From contig DUBF01000088.1 in assembly GCA_012960465.1 (NCBI GenBank), forward strand, positions 43,865 through 107,864: DNA of 64,000 nucleotides. The letters are read 5' to 3'. The position numbers and the translations under genes are program-made. The notes under the pieces are model-generated. The model worked only from the letters and a program-made list of their open reading frames with translations, searched no databases and had not been told where the DNA came from. The DNA is from Rhodospirillales bacterium. GTDB lineage: Bacteria > Pseudomonadota > Alphaproteobacteria > Rhodospirillales > UBA2165. Below are positions 49,675 to 61,229 of this stretch, in pieces (the stretch's first letter is position 1; each line of letters starts with the position of its first letter).

Positions 49675-50046
49675 ATGTTCAGAAATTTTATATTCATTCT
49701 AATTACTTTAACTGGCGTTATGCTTGGGGTAAAAAATCTATATGCCACTCCTAAATTTATTCCCGGGATCAATGGCCTACCCTTAATGACGGGCCTTGTG
49801 CTTATCCCAGAGAAACAAGTAGTTTTTGACACTTTGAACGGTCGAATTATTGAAGTATTTGCAACCGGTAAAAACTCTCCAGACGATATTTTATCTTTTT
49901 ATGGTGCTACTCTCCCACAATTAGGCTGGATATCAAAATCACCCAATGAATTTCGGCGAGATAAGGAACTGCTAAAAATTGAGATTAGTGATAATTTAAT
50001 GGGCCGGGTTGAAGTTAGAATTTCTATTGCACCAAGGCCTGACTAA
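49675..50046 (+). CDS. Small exported protein of unknown function
   Basis: The 123 aa begin with a clear signal peptide (hydrophobic core about 5-19, likely cleavage after YAT near residue 25). The mature part is about 98 residues with no cysteine. NSPDDILSFYGATLPQLGW and KSPNEFRRDKELLKIEI suggest a compact alpha/beta domain, resembling small periplasmic proteins whose repeat contains a 'FY...L..LGW' pattern. It lies 15 bases after mutM and is probably co-transcribed. Many alphaproteobacteria have a gene at this place between mutM and rpsT, often a different one. I do not know its function. Confidence 0.75.
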   Translation: MFRNFIFILITLTGVMLGVKNLYATPKFIPGINGLPLMTGLVLIPEKQVVFDTLNGRIIEVFATGKNSPDDILSFYGATLPQLGWISKSPNEFRRDKELLKIEISDNLMGRVEVRISIAPRPD

Positions 50047-50194
50047 AGAGTTCTATATGTTAGGTTCAATAAGGTTCTGCTATCATCTAACAAAAGCTTG
50101 ACCCTTTCTAGCCCTCCCTATATAAACCCGCCGTCATCAGAATTTTTCTATTGAGAAATTGAACCTATTTTAACGGGTTAAAGAGAGCATTTTT

Positions 50195-50461
50195 ATGGCT
50201 AATATTAAGTCGGCAAAAAAACGGATTATTCAAACGGAACGTCGTACTGAAGTAAATCGCAGTCGTCGCAGCGGCATGCGTACCCATGTTAAAATGGTTG
50301 AAAAGGCAATTGAGGCTGGCGATGCCGGAGCGGCACAGTCTGCTTTTAAGGATGTAGAACCGAGGTTAATGCGCTGTGCTCAGAAAGGCCTCATGCATCG
50401 TAATACTGCGGCTCGTAAATTATCGCGACTTTCGAAGCAGATTAAGGGGCTAAATCCTTAG
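50195..50461 (+). CDS. rpsT: Ribosomal protein S20
   Basis: This 30S primary binding protein of 88 aa is rich in Lys, Arg and Ala. MANIKSAKKRIIQTERR and GLMHRNTAARKLSRLSKQIK are standard S20 ends. The ATG follows GAGAG. rpsT next to dnaA is common in alphaproteobacteria. A strong terminator lies 41 bases downstream. Confidence 0.97.
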   Translation: MANIKSAKKRIIQTERRTEVNRSRRSGMRTHVKMVEKAIEAGDAGAAQSAFKDVEPRLMRCAQKGLMHRNTAARKLSRLSKQIKGLNP

Positions 50462-50502
50462 TTTATATTATATTTATAAAGTAAATATTTTATACTGATT
50501 GG

Positions 50503-50532
50503 AGCCATATCGACAATTGATATGGCTTTTTT
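50503..50532 (+). terminator. Rho-independent terminator after rpsT
   Basis: AGCCATATC (50503-50511) and GATATGGCT (50519-50527) form a perfect nine-pair stem with a seven-base loop, followed by a run of T residues (50527-50532). It insulates rpsT from the long dnaA leader. Confidence 0.88.
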
Positions 50533-50985
50533 GCTAACTATATAATAACTTAACTATCTTTTGATTGCTCTGGTTACGAGATTCGGATTCTAATCTTCTT
50601 TTGCTGTCAAGAAATTTATTTTCAACGTTCCCCTTTCGGACCTATTGAATCAAAAAAATATGTTATGTACATTCTCTCCCACTACAAATAAATTTGATTG
50701 TTATTTGATAAGGTAATGTTGTTTTGTCTTTATAAAAAAAGATTTCAAAAAAAAACGAAAATAATTTTAGCTGTTAGTGTATAATATTTTTAATTTAGAA
50801 TACGAATAGAATATTCTACAAATTACATAAAGAGATAAAGTATAGGGTTTGGTTGTCTCTGGAATTTGGATTTAAAACACTGTTGTGAAATTAAAGTTTG
50901 GGTCTGGGCAGTTTGGCGAAAACTTAAAAGTTTTTAAGGGCACTTTGTTCGGAAGATGGTAATAGTTATTTGGGCTGGCAAATAG
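50533..50985 (+). promoter_or_regulatory. AT-rich dnaA upstream region
   Basis: No gene is seen in these 453 bases. They contain three GANTC sites (50580-50584, 50586-50590, 50647-50651), a TATAAT at 50780-50785 that may be a -10 element (its -35 is poor), and a perfect 12-base palindrome TAGAATATTCTA at 50807-50818. I found no convincing DnaA box, so I do not call an origin. The leader from the possible promoter to the dnaA ATG would be about 195 bases. Confidence 0.5.
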
Positions 50986-52407
50986 ATGAATTCAGGGTCT
51001 GACGATCGACAATTTCAATCGGAATGGTACCGAGTTAGCACGCGCCTTAAAGCTGAGATTGGTGAGACAGCTTTTGAAAATTGGGTAAAGCCAATTAGAG
51101 CGTGTGACTATAAAAACTCCCAAGTGCGTCTCGCGGTCCCATCACGTTTCATGCGCGATTGGGTTGCTGCAAATTATCTTGATCGGCTCAAAGAGTTGTG
51201 GGCAGGGGAGAATGATAGGGTGCGTTCAGTTGATTTATTTATCCAGCCAACTCTAAAATCTACCGACCAAAATAAAGATGATAATGATTTTCTCTCAGGT
51301 CAAGAAAATGTATCTCGGGATATTTCTGTAGAAGTAAATTCATCTAAGACCGTAAGTAAGCCTGTTTTGGAGGCTCGCAATAGAATTTCCGCGCCTCTTG
51401 ATGTACGTTTTAAATTTGATCAATTTGTTGTAGGCAAGCCAAATGAGTTTGCTTATGCAGCGGCGCGACGCGTTGCTGAAGCGTCATCCGTTTCTTTCAA
51501 CCCTTTGTTTTTATATGGGGGTGTTGGTCTCGGTAAAACTCATCTAATGAATGCCATCGCTTGGGAAATTCTTGAACGTGATGCCTCTCGTACAGTGATG
51601 TATTTGTCCGCTGAAAAATTTATGTATCAATTTGTAAGGGCGCTTCGGGAACAAAATACCGTTGATTTTAAAGAGCAGTTCCGTTCGGTTGACGTTTTAA
51701 TGGTTGATGATGTCCAGTTTATAGGGGGGAGAGATGCTACCCAAGAGGAATTTTTTCATACATTTAACGCCTTGGTTGATCAGGGGCGACAAATTATCTT
51801 ATCTGCTGATAAGTCCCCATCTGATCTTGAAGGTGTTGAGGACCGACTTAAGTCAAGGCTAAACTGTGGTTTGGTGGCCGATATTCATGCTACTACGTAT
51901 GAATTGCGTCTTGCTATTCTAGAGGCTAAAACTGAGAAAATGAACCTCGACCCCCCCCATCAAGTGTTGGAATTTTTAGCTCATAAAATTACGTCGAATG
52001 TACGTGAGCTTGAAGGGGCATTAAATCGAGTTGCCGCTCATACTCAACTTGTAGGGCGTGACCTGACTTTAGAGACTACACAAGAGGTCCTTCATGATCT
52101 TTTGCGGGCGAATAATCGAAGGGTTACTATTGAGGAAATTCAAAAGCGGGTAGCGGAACATTTCAACATCCGTATTTCAGATATGCATTCAGCGCGTCGT
52201 GCCCGGTCAGTTGCAAGACCTCGACAAGTGGCAATGTATTTGGCAAAACAATTGACATCACGGTCTCTTCCTGAGATTGGCCGAAAGTTTGGTGGTCGGG
52301 ATCATACGACTGTGATGCACGCAGTTAAGAAGGTTGATGAACTAAGGGATCATGACACCATTTTTGCAGAAGATGTTGAGCTTTTAAGGCGAATGTTAGA
52401 AGGTTAA
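50986..52407 (+). CDS. dnaA: Chromosomal replication initiator protein DnaA
   Basis: DnaA is the AAA+ protein that binds and opens oriC. In 473 aa: domain I (WYRVSTRLKAEIGETAFENWVKP by its blocks WYRV and FENWVKP), a variable linker (about 90-135), an AAA+ domain with Walker A GGVGLGKT (178-185) and Walker B VLMVDDVQFI, and the DNA-binding domain IV with RRARSVARPRQVAMYLAK and GGRDHTTVMHAVKK. All regions are intact. dnaN lies 378 bases downstream. Confidence 0.98.
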   Translation: MNSGSDDRQFQSEWYRVSTRLKAEIGETAFENWVKPIRACDYKNSQVRLAVPSRFMRDWVAANYLDRLKELWAGENDRVRSVDLFIQPTLKSTDQNKDDNDFLSGQENVSRDISVEVNSSKTVSKPVLEARNRISAPLDVRFKFDQFVVGKPNEFAYAAARRVAEASSVSFNPLFLYGGVGLGKTHLMNAIAWEILERDASRTVMYLSAEKFMYQFVRALREQNTVDFKEQFRSVDVLMVDDVQFIGGRDATQEEFFHTFNALVDQGRQIILSADKSPSDLEGVEDRLKSRLNCGLVADIHATTYELRLAILEAKTEKMNLDPPHQVLEFLAHKITSNVRELEGALNRVAAHTQLVGRDLTLETTQEVLHDLLRANNRRVTIEEIQKRVAEHFNIRISDMHSARRARSVARPRQVAMYLAKQLTSRSLPEIGRKFGGRDHTTVMHAVKKVDELRDHDTIFAEDVELLRRMLEG

Positions 52408-52785
52408 TTTAATTCGTTTTAAAAGTTAAGTTTGTCTTTATTTTAATTCGATTCGTGGATTTATGTGTAAAATTATATTTATATAATCTTGCGAAGATAA
52501 ACCTTTAAGAATCAAGGCCTTGAAATCATTTAAATTCCATTTTAAAAGCGCGAAAATACTTACGAAAAGATCCCTATCTGTTATAATAAAAGTGCTTTTT
52601 TTGGTTGAGTTTTAATCTTGCTTTTTAATAAAGCTTTTGCAGAGTATGCCGATGCTTTTTGTTCTTGTCTTTAACTTAAAGGAAAAGTAAATCGGAAGGA
52701 TTTATGGAAAAGTAAGATATCCGACATGAGTTTTCGAGATTTTTTTTACTTGGGTAAGTTTAGCAAAATAGGTCAATAAAAAGAT
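52408..52785 (+). promoter_or_regulatory. dnaA-dnaN spacer with probable dnaN promoter
   Basis: These 378 bases hold no gene. A perfect -10 TATAAT (52582-52587) has TTACGA (52560-52565) 16 bases upstream as a weak -35, giving a leader of about 190 bases to dnaN. Two GANTC sites lie near 52449 and 52510. A TGTGTAAAA near 52463 is only a poor match to a DnaA box. No terminator hairpin with a T-tract is clear after dnaA. Confidence 0.4.
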
Positions 52786-53904
52786 ATGAAAATTACTATA
52801 GAGCGAGGACTTTTATTAAAAGTTTTGACCCATATCCAGGGTGTTGTTGAGCGACGCAATACAATTCCCATCCTATCGAATGTAAGATTTGATGCTCCAG
52901 ATGGGCAATTGAGCCTCAACGCAACGGATTTGGATATTGACATCGTTGAAACAGTAGCAGCTGATGTATTAAGTCCTGGTACAATCACTGCACCGGCCCA
53001 TACGCTTTATGATATAGTTCGAAAATTAGCTGAGGGATCGCAAGTTGAGCTTGATTGTACGGGAGATGATAGTCAATTGACGCTTTCGGCGGGCCGTTCA
53101 AAATTTAAATTAAGCTGTTTGCCGACTGAAGATTTTCCAATAATCTCTGCGGGCGATTTACCTAATAATTTTTCTTTGTCAGCAACTGATCTACGGGGTT
53201 TGATTGACAGAACGCGATTTGCAATTTCGACAGAAGAAACGCGTTACTATCTGAATGGTATTTATCTTCATGTGGTAGAAAAGGATGGGGTGGCACTTTT
53301 GCGCGCCGTTGCAACAGATGGCCATCGTTTGGCTAGCGTAGATGTACCTATGCCAGTTGGCGCTGAGGGTATGCCGGGTGTTATTGTACCGCGTAAAACG
53401 GTTCTAGAAATGCGTAAATTGATCGATGAGACTGAAGATGAGATTGCTATTGGGCTTTCAGAAACAAAAATCAAATTCTCGTTTGGGGGTACGGTTCTGA
53501 CTTCTAAATTGATTGATGGCAAATTCCCGGATTATGATCGTGTAATTCCAGAAGGGAATGATAAGGTTTTAGAGGTTGAAACATATTTGTTTACACAGGC
53601 AGTAGATCGAGTTTCTGCAATTTCAGCGGAAAAATCCCGAGCGGTTAAATTAAATTTATCTAAGGGCAACCTGATCCTTTCTGCTAATAGTGCAGACAAT
53701 GATACGGCGAACGAGGCTTTGCAAGTAGATTATGATGAGGCGGAAATTGAAATAGGTTTTAATTCCCGTTATTTACTTGATATTGCACAGCAAATTGGGA
53801 GTGATAGAGTGCGTTTTACCTTAGCTGATTCAGGCTCGCCGACATTGGTACAGGATTTAGATGATAAAGGGGCAGTTTATGTTCTGATGCCTATGCGAGT
53901 TTGA
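52786..53904 (+). CDS. dnaN: DNA polymerase III beta subunit (sliding clamp)
   Basis: The ring-shaped dimer holds replicative polymerase on DNA. The 372 aa comprise three clamp domains. MKITIERGLLLKVLTHIQGVVERRNTIPIL at the start (by its blocks) and the C-terminal YVLMPMRV are nearly invariant in alphaproteobacterial DnaN. The ring contacts MutS and other partners through short clamp-binding peptides. recF follows after about 50 bases. Confidence 0.98.
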   Translation: MKITIERGLLLKVLTHIQGVVERRNTIPILSNVRFDAPDGQLSLNATDLDIDIVETVAADVLSPGTITAPAHTLYDIVRKLAEGSQVELDCTGDDSQLTLSAGRSKFKLSCLPTEDFPIISAGDLPNNFSLSATDLRGLIDRTRFAISTEETRYYLNGIYLHVVEKDGVALLRAVATDGHRLASVDVPMPVGAEGMPGVIVPRKTVLEMRKLIDETEDEIAIGLSETKIKFSFGGTVLTSKLIDGKFPDYDRVIPEGNDKVLEVETYLFTQAVDRVSAISAEKSRAVKLNLSKGNLILSANSADNDTANEALQVDYDEAEIEIGFNSRYLLDIAQQIGSDRVRFTLADSGSPTLVQDLDDKGAVYVLMPMRV

Positions 53905-53953
53905 ATGAGAGAATATAAAAAACAATTTTTAAAGAAAAGCCTGGCAAAATAAC

Positions 53954-55219
53954 GTGAATGAAATCTCAGGCCAAATTTTCTCTCCAATTATATCTAAAAG
54001 TGTTGTTGGCAATAGATTATTGGATGAGACTCCGGCTATGACTGAGGCTAGTAATGTTTTTAAAAAGCAGCTTTCTGTTACTTGTCTCACGCTGACAAAT
54101 TTTCGTTGTTATGAACAACAACGTATTGTAGTTGATGGGCGCCCGGTTTTATTGACGGGTCCAAACGGTGCGGGTAAAACTAACTTATTAGAAGCACTTT
54201 CTTTTTTAATTCCAGGTCGTGGGCTACGCCGAGCTAAGCTTCGTGAAGTTGGGCGGCGGTCTGCTAAAGGCCGTCCATTAGCGTTTAAATGGGGTGTTTC
54301 TGCGGAACTTTTGGCCGGTGATAACAAAATGGAAATTGGCACTGGGTGTGAGTACACGGATACGTTGGATAATGGATCTCGTGCCCGCGATAAGCGTGTA
54401 ATCAAGATTAATGGCACAACCTTGAGAAACCAAGCCCAACTCGGACAATATACCAGTGTACAGTGGCTCACACCGCAAATGGATAGATTGTTTATAGAAA
54501 GCGCTTCGGGTCGCCGTAGATTTCTTGATCAGATTGTTTGTGGTTTGGATCCAGGGCATGCTGGACCCATTGCAGCGTATGATCACTCTGTAAAAAATCG
54601 TAATAAGTTATTGCAGGAAGGTAGCTCGGATGCGGGATGGCTCAGTTCGGTTGAAGGGTCAATAGCGCGACATGGTGTCGCTATTGCGGTTCGTCGACTT
54701 GAAACCATTGAGCGTTTGCAGGCTGTATGTCAGTATAATAATGGCTCATTCCCGGGATCATTAATTAAAATGGTCGGTCAGATAGAGGATTGGTTATCTG
54801 AGGAGCCGGCTTTAGTGGTAGAGGATCGTTTGCAATCTGTACTTTACGATACTAGAGAAAGTGATACCAATAGTGGATATACATCTACTGGACCCCATCG
54901 CAGTGATTTTAGAGTGTATCATGGTGAGACTGGAATGGAGGCTGCAATTTGCTCAACGGGAGAACAAAAATCTTTATTGGTTGGTATTATATTGGCGGTC
55001 GCTAAGTTACAGACTGAGAAAAAAGGTTTTATGCCATTGTTATTGTTGGATGAAATTGCGGCGCATTTAGATGAATCTCGACGAGACTCACTCTTTCAAT
55101 TAATTATAGAAATGGGTGCCCAAGCGTGGATTACTGGCACTGAAAGGGAATTATTTGATCGGTTTAGTGGGCGGGCACAGCATTTTTCTGTCGAAAATGG
55201 TGAGTTAATAAAAATATAA
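53954..55219 (+). CDS. recF: DNA replication and repair protein RecF
   Basis: RecF is an SMC-like ATPase that helps load RecA at gaps. Walker A GPNGAGKT is at 69-76 in the longest frame, the signature is at STGEQKSLLVG, and Walker B is PLLLLDEIAAHLD. The frame opens at GTG 53954 and adds about 28 residues before MTEASNV (ATG 54038), which would give a more typical length of 393 aa. Neither start has a strong ribosome-binding site. It lies between dnaN and gyrB, the ancestral order. Confidence 0.95.
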   Translation: MNEISGQIFSPIISKSVVGNRLLDETPAMTEASNVFKKQLSVTCLTLTNFRCYEQQRIVVDGRPVLLTGPNGAGKTNLLEALSFLIPGRGLRRAKLREVGRRSAKGRPLAFKWGVSAELLAGDNKMEIGTGCEYTDTLDNGSRARDKRVIKINGTTLRNQAQLGQYTSVQWLTPQMDRLFIESASGRRRFLDQIVCGLDPGHAGPIAAYDHSVKNRNKLLQEGSSDAGWLSSVEGSIARHGVAIAVRRLETIERLQAVCQYNNGSFPGSLIKMVGQIEDWLSEEPALVVEDRLQSVLYDTRESDTNSGYTSTGPHRSDFRVYHGETGMEAAICSTGEQKSLLVGIILAVAKLQTEKKGFMPLLLLDEIAAHLDESRRDSLFQLIIEMGAQAWITGTERELFDRFSGRAQHFSVENGELIKI

Positions 55220-55267
55220 AAGGCTGCGTCGGATTATTTCCAGTTTAACCAAGTGTTTGGATATTAG

Positions 55268-57742
<2,475 letters not shown>

Positions 57743-57883
57743 CATTCCGTTATACTAAAACCAGTTAGAATTTACGATAAACTCATATTCTAAAAAAAAT
57801 ACATGCTGTATAAATTTGGTTTTGATAATTTATTACGATTGCAAAATATGAAAAGAAATCAATTTGTGAAAGGCCAGTAAAAA

Positions 57884-59731
57884 TTGGGGCTTTTTCTTAA
57901 ATGGCTCCTCACGCTTGGAATCTGGGGTGTGGTAATTATTGGCATTATAACTGCTTATTTTGCATATGATCTACCTAACACAGATAAGGCGCTTGAGGTG
58001 TCGCGTCGTCCGTTAGTTACTTTTGTTGCAAGGGATGGCTCTAAAATATATGAAACAGGTAATTTAAAAGGCGCACCTGTCAAAATTAACGACCTTCCTA
58101 AATATGTTTCCCAAGCTGTTATAGCTACTGAAGACCGGCGTTTTTATAGTCACCATGGCATTGATATAATTGGTGTCATACGTGCATTTGCGCGTAATAT
58201 TGAAGCTGGTAAAATAGTGCAAGGCGGTAGCACTATTTCTCAACAAGTGGCAAAAAATTTATTTTTAACCCCAGATCGAACGTTCAAGCGTAAATATCAA
58301 GAATTATTATTGGCTTTTTGGCTTGAACAAAAATTTACAAAAGATCAAATATTATCGATTTATTTGAACCGAGTTTATCTCGGTTCTGGTACCTACGGCA
58401 TTGATTCGGCTTCAAGAAAATACTTTGGCATACCAGCGAGAAAGCTCTCGGTTTTTCAAGCTGCTATTATTGCGGGATTATTAAAAGCGCCTTCTAGATT
58501 AAATCCAAACACTAATTTAAAGGCGGCGATCCTGCGTGGAAAAGTAGTTATTTCTAATATGGTGGTCGCAGGCTATCTAACAAAAACACAGGCTAAAAAA
58601 GCCTTGAGTGGAAAAATTTATCAAGGGCGTAGATCCTATAGTAAAGGAGTTGGTCGTTATTTTATAGATTGGATTTACGAACAACTTAAGGGTTTTATTG
58701 GGCCTCAAGGAAAAGATATCATAGTAAAGACTACATTAGACCTTAACTTGCAGGGCCGGATCGAAAATTTTGTTGATAATTACTTAAAGAAAAATAGTAA
58801 AAAATATAATGTTCGCCAGTGCGCAATTATAGTTATGTCTCCATATGGGGAAATATTGGCCATGGTAGGGGGGCGTAATTATCAAAAAAGTCAATTTAAC
58901 CGATCTACACAGGCACGTCGTCAACCTGGTTCCGCGTTTAAACCAATTGTTTATTTAACTGCGATTGAATCCGGTTTGACGCCAGATTCAAAATTTGTAG
59001 ATTCTCCTGTTTCAATCAAAGGTTGGGCGCCGCAAAATTATGATCGCAAATTTTATGGTGAGATGTCCCTTAAAGAAGCGCTCGCTCGTTCGATTAACAC
59101 CATAGCAGTTAAGCTTTCAGAGCATGTGGGCCGTGGTAAGGTTATAAAAACTGCTAGGCGTTTAGGTATTATGGCGCCACTAATACCTTCTCCGAGTCTT
59201 GCCCTTGGAACATTTGGGGTTAGTTTGATTGAACTGACCGGTGCTTATGCAGTATTAGCCAATGGTGGAAATGGGATTTGGCCATTTGGTCTTATGGAAA
59301 TTAATTATTCTTCTGGCGGCAAACTTTATCGTCGTCATGGTGACGGTACTGGGCAAATTATTGAGCCCCGACATGTAAGTCAAATGAATAGTATGATGGG
59401 TGAAGTAATACGATCTGGTACTGGTAGAAAAGCTAGGTTGGGAGTATTAGCATATGGGAAAACCGGAACGAGCCAGGGTTTTCGGGATGGTTGGTTTATT
59501 GGATATACTAAGGACGTTGTTGCTGGTGTTTGGATTGGTAATGACAATGAATCACCGATGAACAAAGTCACAGGTGGTACACTTCCCGCGGCAATTTGGA
59601 AGAAAATCATGAGTGAAGCTCTTCAGATTAAAACAGCTGCAAAAAAATCTAGGATTCGCCGAGCTGAGCCGGTATTAGAACATAAATCCTTTTGGGATAA
59701 TCTTATTAGTAAAATTATGTCACCGGACTAG
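57884..59731 (+). CDS. Class A penicillin-binding protein (PBP1A-like)
   Basis: This bifunctional peptidoglycan synthase has 615 aa and is anchored by one N-terminal helix (about 8-28). The GT51 glycosyltransferase domain shows catalytic Glu83 (ATEDRRFYSHHGID) and QGGSTISQQ (113-121). The transpeptidase domain shows Ser350-x2-Lys353 (GSAFKP), Ser403-x-Asn405 (SIN) and Lys526-Thr-Gly (KTGTSQG). It is shorter than typical PBP1A (about 800 aa), resembling the compact PBP1A/PbpG-like enzymes of alphaproteobacteria. The start is TTG 57884, the first start after an in-frame stop. Wall synthesis here complements the hydrolases at 12-15 kb. Confidence 0.92.
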   Translation: MGLFLKWLLTLGIWGVVIIGIITAYFAYDLPNTDKALEVSRRPLVTFVARDGSKIYETGNLKGAPVKINDLPKYVSQAVIATEDRRFYSHHGIDIIGVIRAFARNIEAGKIVQGGSTISQQVAKNLFLTPDRTFKRKYQELLLAFWLEQKFTKDQILSIYLNRVYLGSGTYGIDSASRKYFGIPARKLSVFQAAIIAGLLKAPSRLNPNTNLKAAILRGKVVISNMVVAGYLTKTQAKKALSGKIYQGRRSYSKGVGRYFIDWIYEQLKGFIGPQGKDIIVKTTLDLNLQGRIENFVDNYLKKNSKKYNVRQCAIIVMSPYGEILAMVGGRNYQKSQFNRSTQARRQPGSAFKPIVYLTAIESGLTPDSKFVDSPVSIKGWAPQNYDRKFYGEMSLKEALARSINTIAVKLSEHVGRGKVIKTARRLGIMAPLIPSPSLALGTFGVSLIELTGAYAVLANGGNGIWPFGLMEINYSSGGKLYRRHGDGTGQIIEPRHVSQMNSMMGEVIRSGTGRKARLGVLAYGKTGTSQGFRDGWFIGYTKDVVAGVWIGNDNESPMNKVTGGTLPAAIWKKIMSEALQIKTAAKKSRIRRAEPVLEHKSFWDNLISKIMSPD

Positions 59732-59747
59732 TTTGAAATTATGCTAA

Positions 59748-61208
59748 TTACTCTAATTTTGATATTGTTGCTGTTGTGCTATGGCCTTCTATTAGTTCCG
59801 CTAAAATAATTTTGCCGCCATAAGCCTGGACGGTTTTGGCTTCTGGGATTTTATTAATTTTGTAATCTGCACCTTTAATAAAAACATCGGGTTTTAAAGA
59901 TTCTATAATTCTCATCGGCGTATCTTCGGAAAAAATCACTACAGCGTCTACATTCTTCAGGGAAGTAAGAATCTGAGCTCTGACCTTGTCTGATTGTATT
60001 GGTCTTTGTTTACCTTTTAGTCGACGAATTGATGCATCGTTATTTAGTCCAACAATAAGTTTATCGCAGGCTGCTTTAGCGGCATTGATTGTAGCGATGT
60101 GTCCCGGGTGTAAAAGATCAAAACAACCGTTGGTAAAACCAATTGTAAGCTTTTGTGTTCGCCAAACCTTAGTGCGATTTAAGGCTGATCTAGCATTAAG
60201 AATTTTTACCGTTTTACTCGGCGGCTCTCGATTTTCTATAGCTTCGATAATATCATTTGCATAAGATACAGCGGTGCCTGTTTTGGCAACCACTATCCCC
60301 GCTGATATGTTTGCAAGTTTTACAGCTTGTTTTAGATCAATACCAGCCGATAAACTAGCACCAATTGTAGCAACAACGGTATCACCCGCACCAGATACAT
60401 CAAATACTTCTTGTGCTTCCGCATTAAAGGTATCGAAGCTGTTAGCACTTATCAGGGTCATTCCATCACCTGAACGGGTGGCGAGTATCGATTTGATATT
60501 GTTCTCGGAAATTAATTTACGAGCTGCAGTGTTAATCTGTTTATCAGTATTTGCAGGCATACCAGTGGCTAGTGAGAGTTCTTTCCTATTAGGAGTGATA
60601 ATATCGGCGCCTTTGTATGGCTTATAATCAGCACCTTGAGGGTCAACAATAATTGGAATTTTAGCTTTTTTTGCTAGCCTAATGAGTTGTTTGGTTATTT
60701 CGGGTGTTAAAACACCTTTGGCATAATCTGCGATAACTAGAGCATTGCAATTATTTAATCCAGAAGTAACAAGCTTAATAATTTTCTGCTTAGTTTCATT
60801 TCTGATAGGGGCAACTGTCTCATCATCGGTTCGCATCATTTGCTGACCACCAGCGATGTAACGTGTTTTAATTGACGTACGACGTTCTTTTTCATGTATT
60901 AATATTGCGGTCGTATTTGGAATTTCTGTAATTAATTTTTTTATATCATGTCCTGCTGGGTCGTTACCCACGACGGTAATAAAGCGTGTTTTGGCGCCAA
61001 GCCCTGATAAGTTGGAAGCGACGTTGCCTGCGCCACCCAACATGAGTTTATCAGATTTAATGTTAAAAACAGGTATTGGGGCTTCAGGCGAAATTCGTTC
61101 AACATCACCATATACGAACCTATCCAGCATGATATCGCCAATACATAAGACCTTGGCTTTTGACAGAGATTCAACGCATGCTGTTAGCGCCAGAGTTGAT
61201 TTGTTCAT
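59748..61208 (-). CDS. hldE: Bifunctional heptose 7-phosphate kinase / heptose 1-phosphate adenylyltransferase
   Basis: HldE makes ADP-D-glycero-manno-heptose, a precursor of LPS inner core. The N-terminal PfkB-type kinase (about 1-325) carries GGAGNVASNLSGLG and GAGDTVVATIGASLSAG. The C-terminal nucleotidyltransferase (about 350-486) carries FTNGCFDLLHPGHI. The 486 aa are complete. This implies a heptose-containing lipopolysaccharide. It lies 21 bases after the two-domain oxidoreductase on the same strand, so the two may be co-transcribed in surface-polysaccharide synthesis. Confidence 0.95.
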   Translation of the reverse strand: MNKSTLALTACVESLSKAKVLCIGDIMLDRFVYGDVERISPEAPIPVFNIKSDKLMLGGAGNVASNLSGLGAKTRFITVVGNDPAGHDIKKLITEIPNTTAILIHEKERRTSIKTRYIAGGQQMMRTDDETVAPIRNETKQKIIKLVTSGLNNCNALVIADYAKGVLTPEITKQLIRLAKKAKIPIIVDPQGADYKPYKGADIITPNRKELSLATGMPANTDKQINTAARKLISENNIKSILATRSGDGMTLISANSFDTFNAEAQEVFDVSGAGDTVVATIGASLSAGIDLKQAVKLANISAGIVVAKTGTAVSYANDIIEAIENREPPSKTVKILNARSALNRTKVWRTQKLTIGFTNGCFDLLHPGHIATINAAKAACDKLIVGLNNDASIRRLKGKQRPIQSDKVRAQILTSLKNVDAVVIFSEDTPMRIIESLKPDVFIKGADYKINKIPEAKTVQAYGGKIILAELIEGHSTTATISKLE

Positions 61209-61229
61209 TTATTTATTGACCTGTATTTG

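Noticed and set aside
50462..52785. Chromosomal origin near dnaA
   Set aside because: No cluster of TTATCCACA-type DnaA boxes was found; the closest (TGTGTAAAA near 52463) differs at two positions. GC skew could not be computed.
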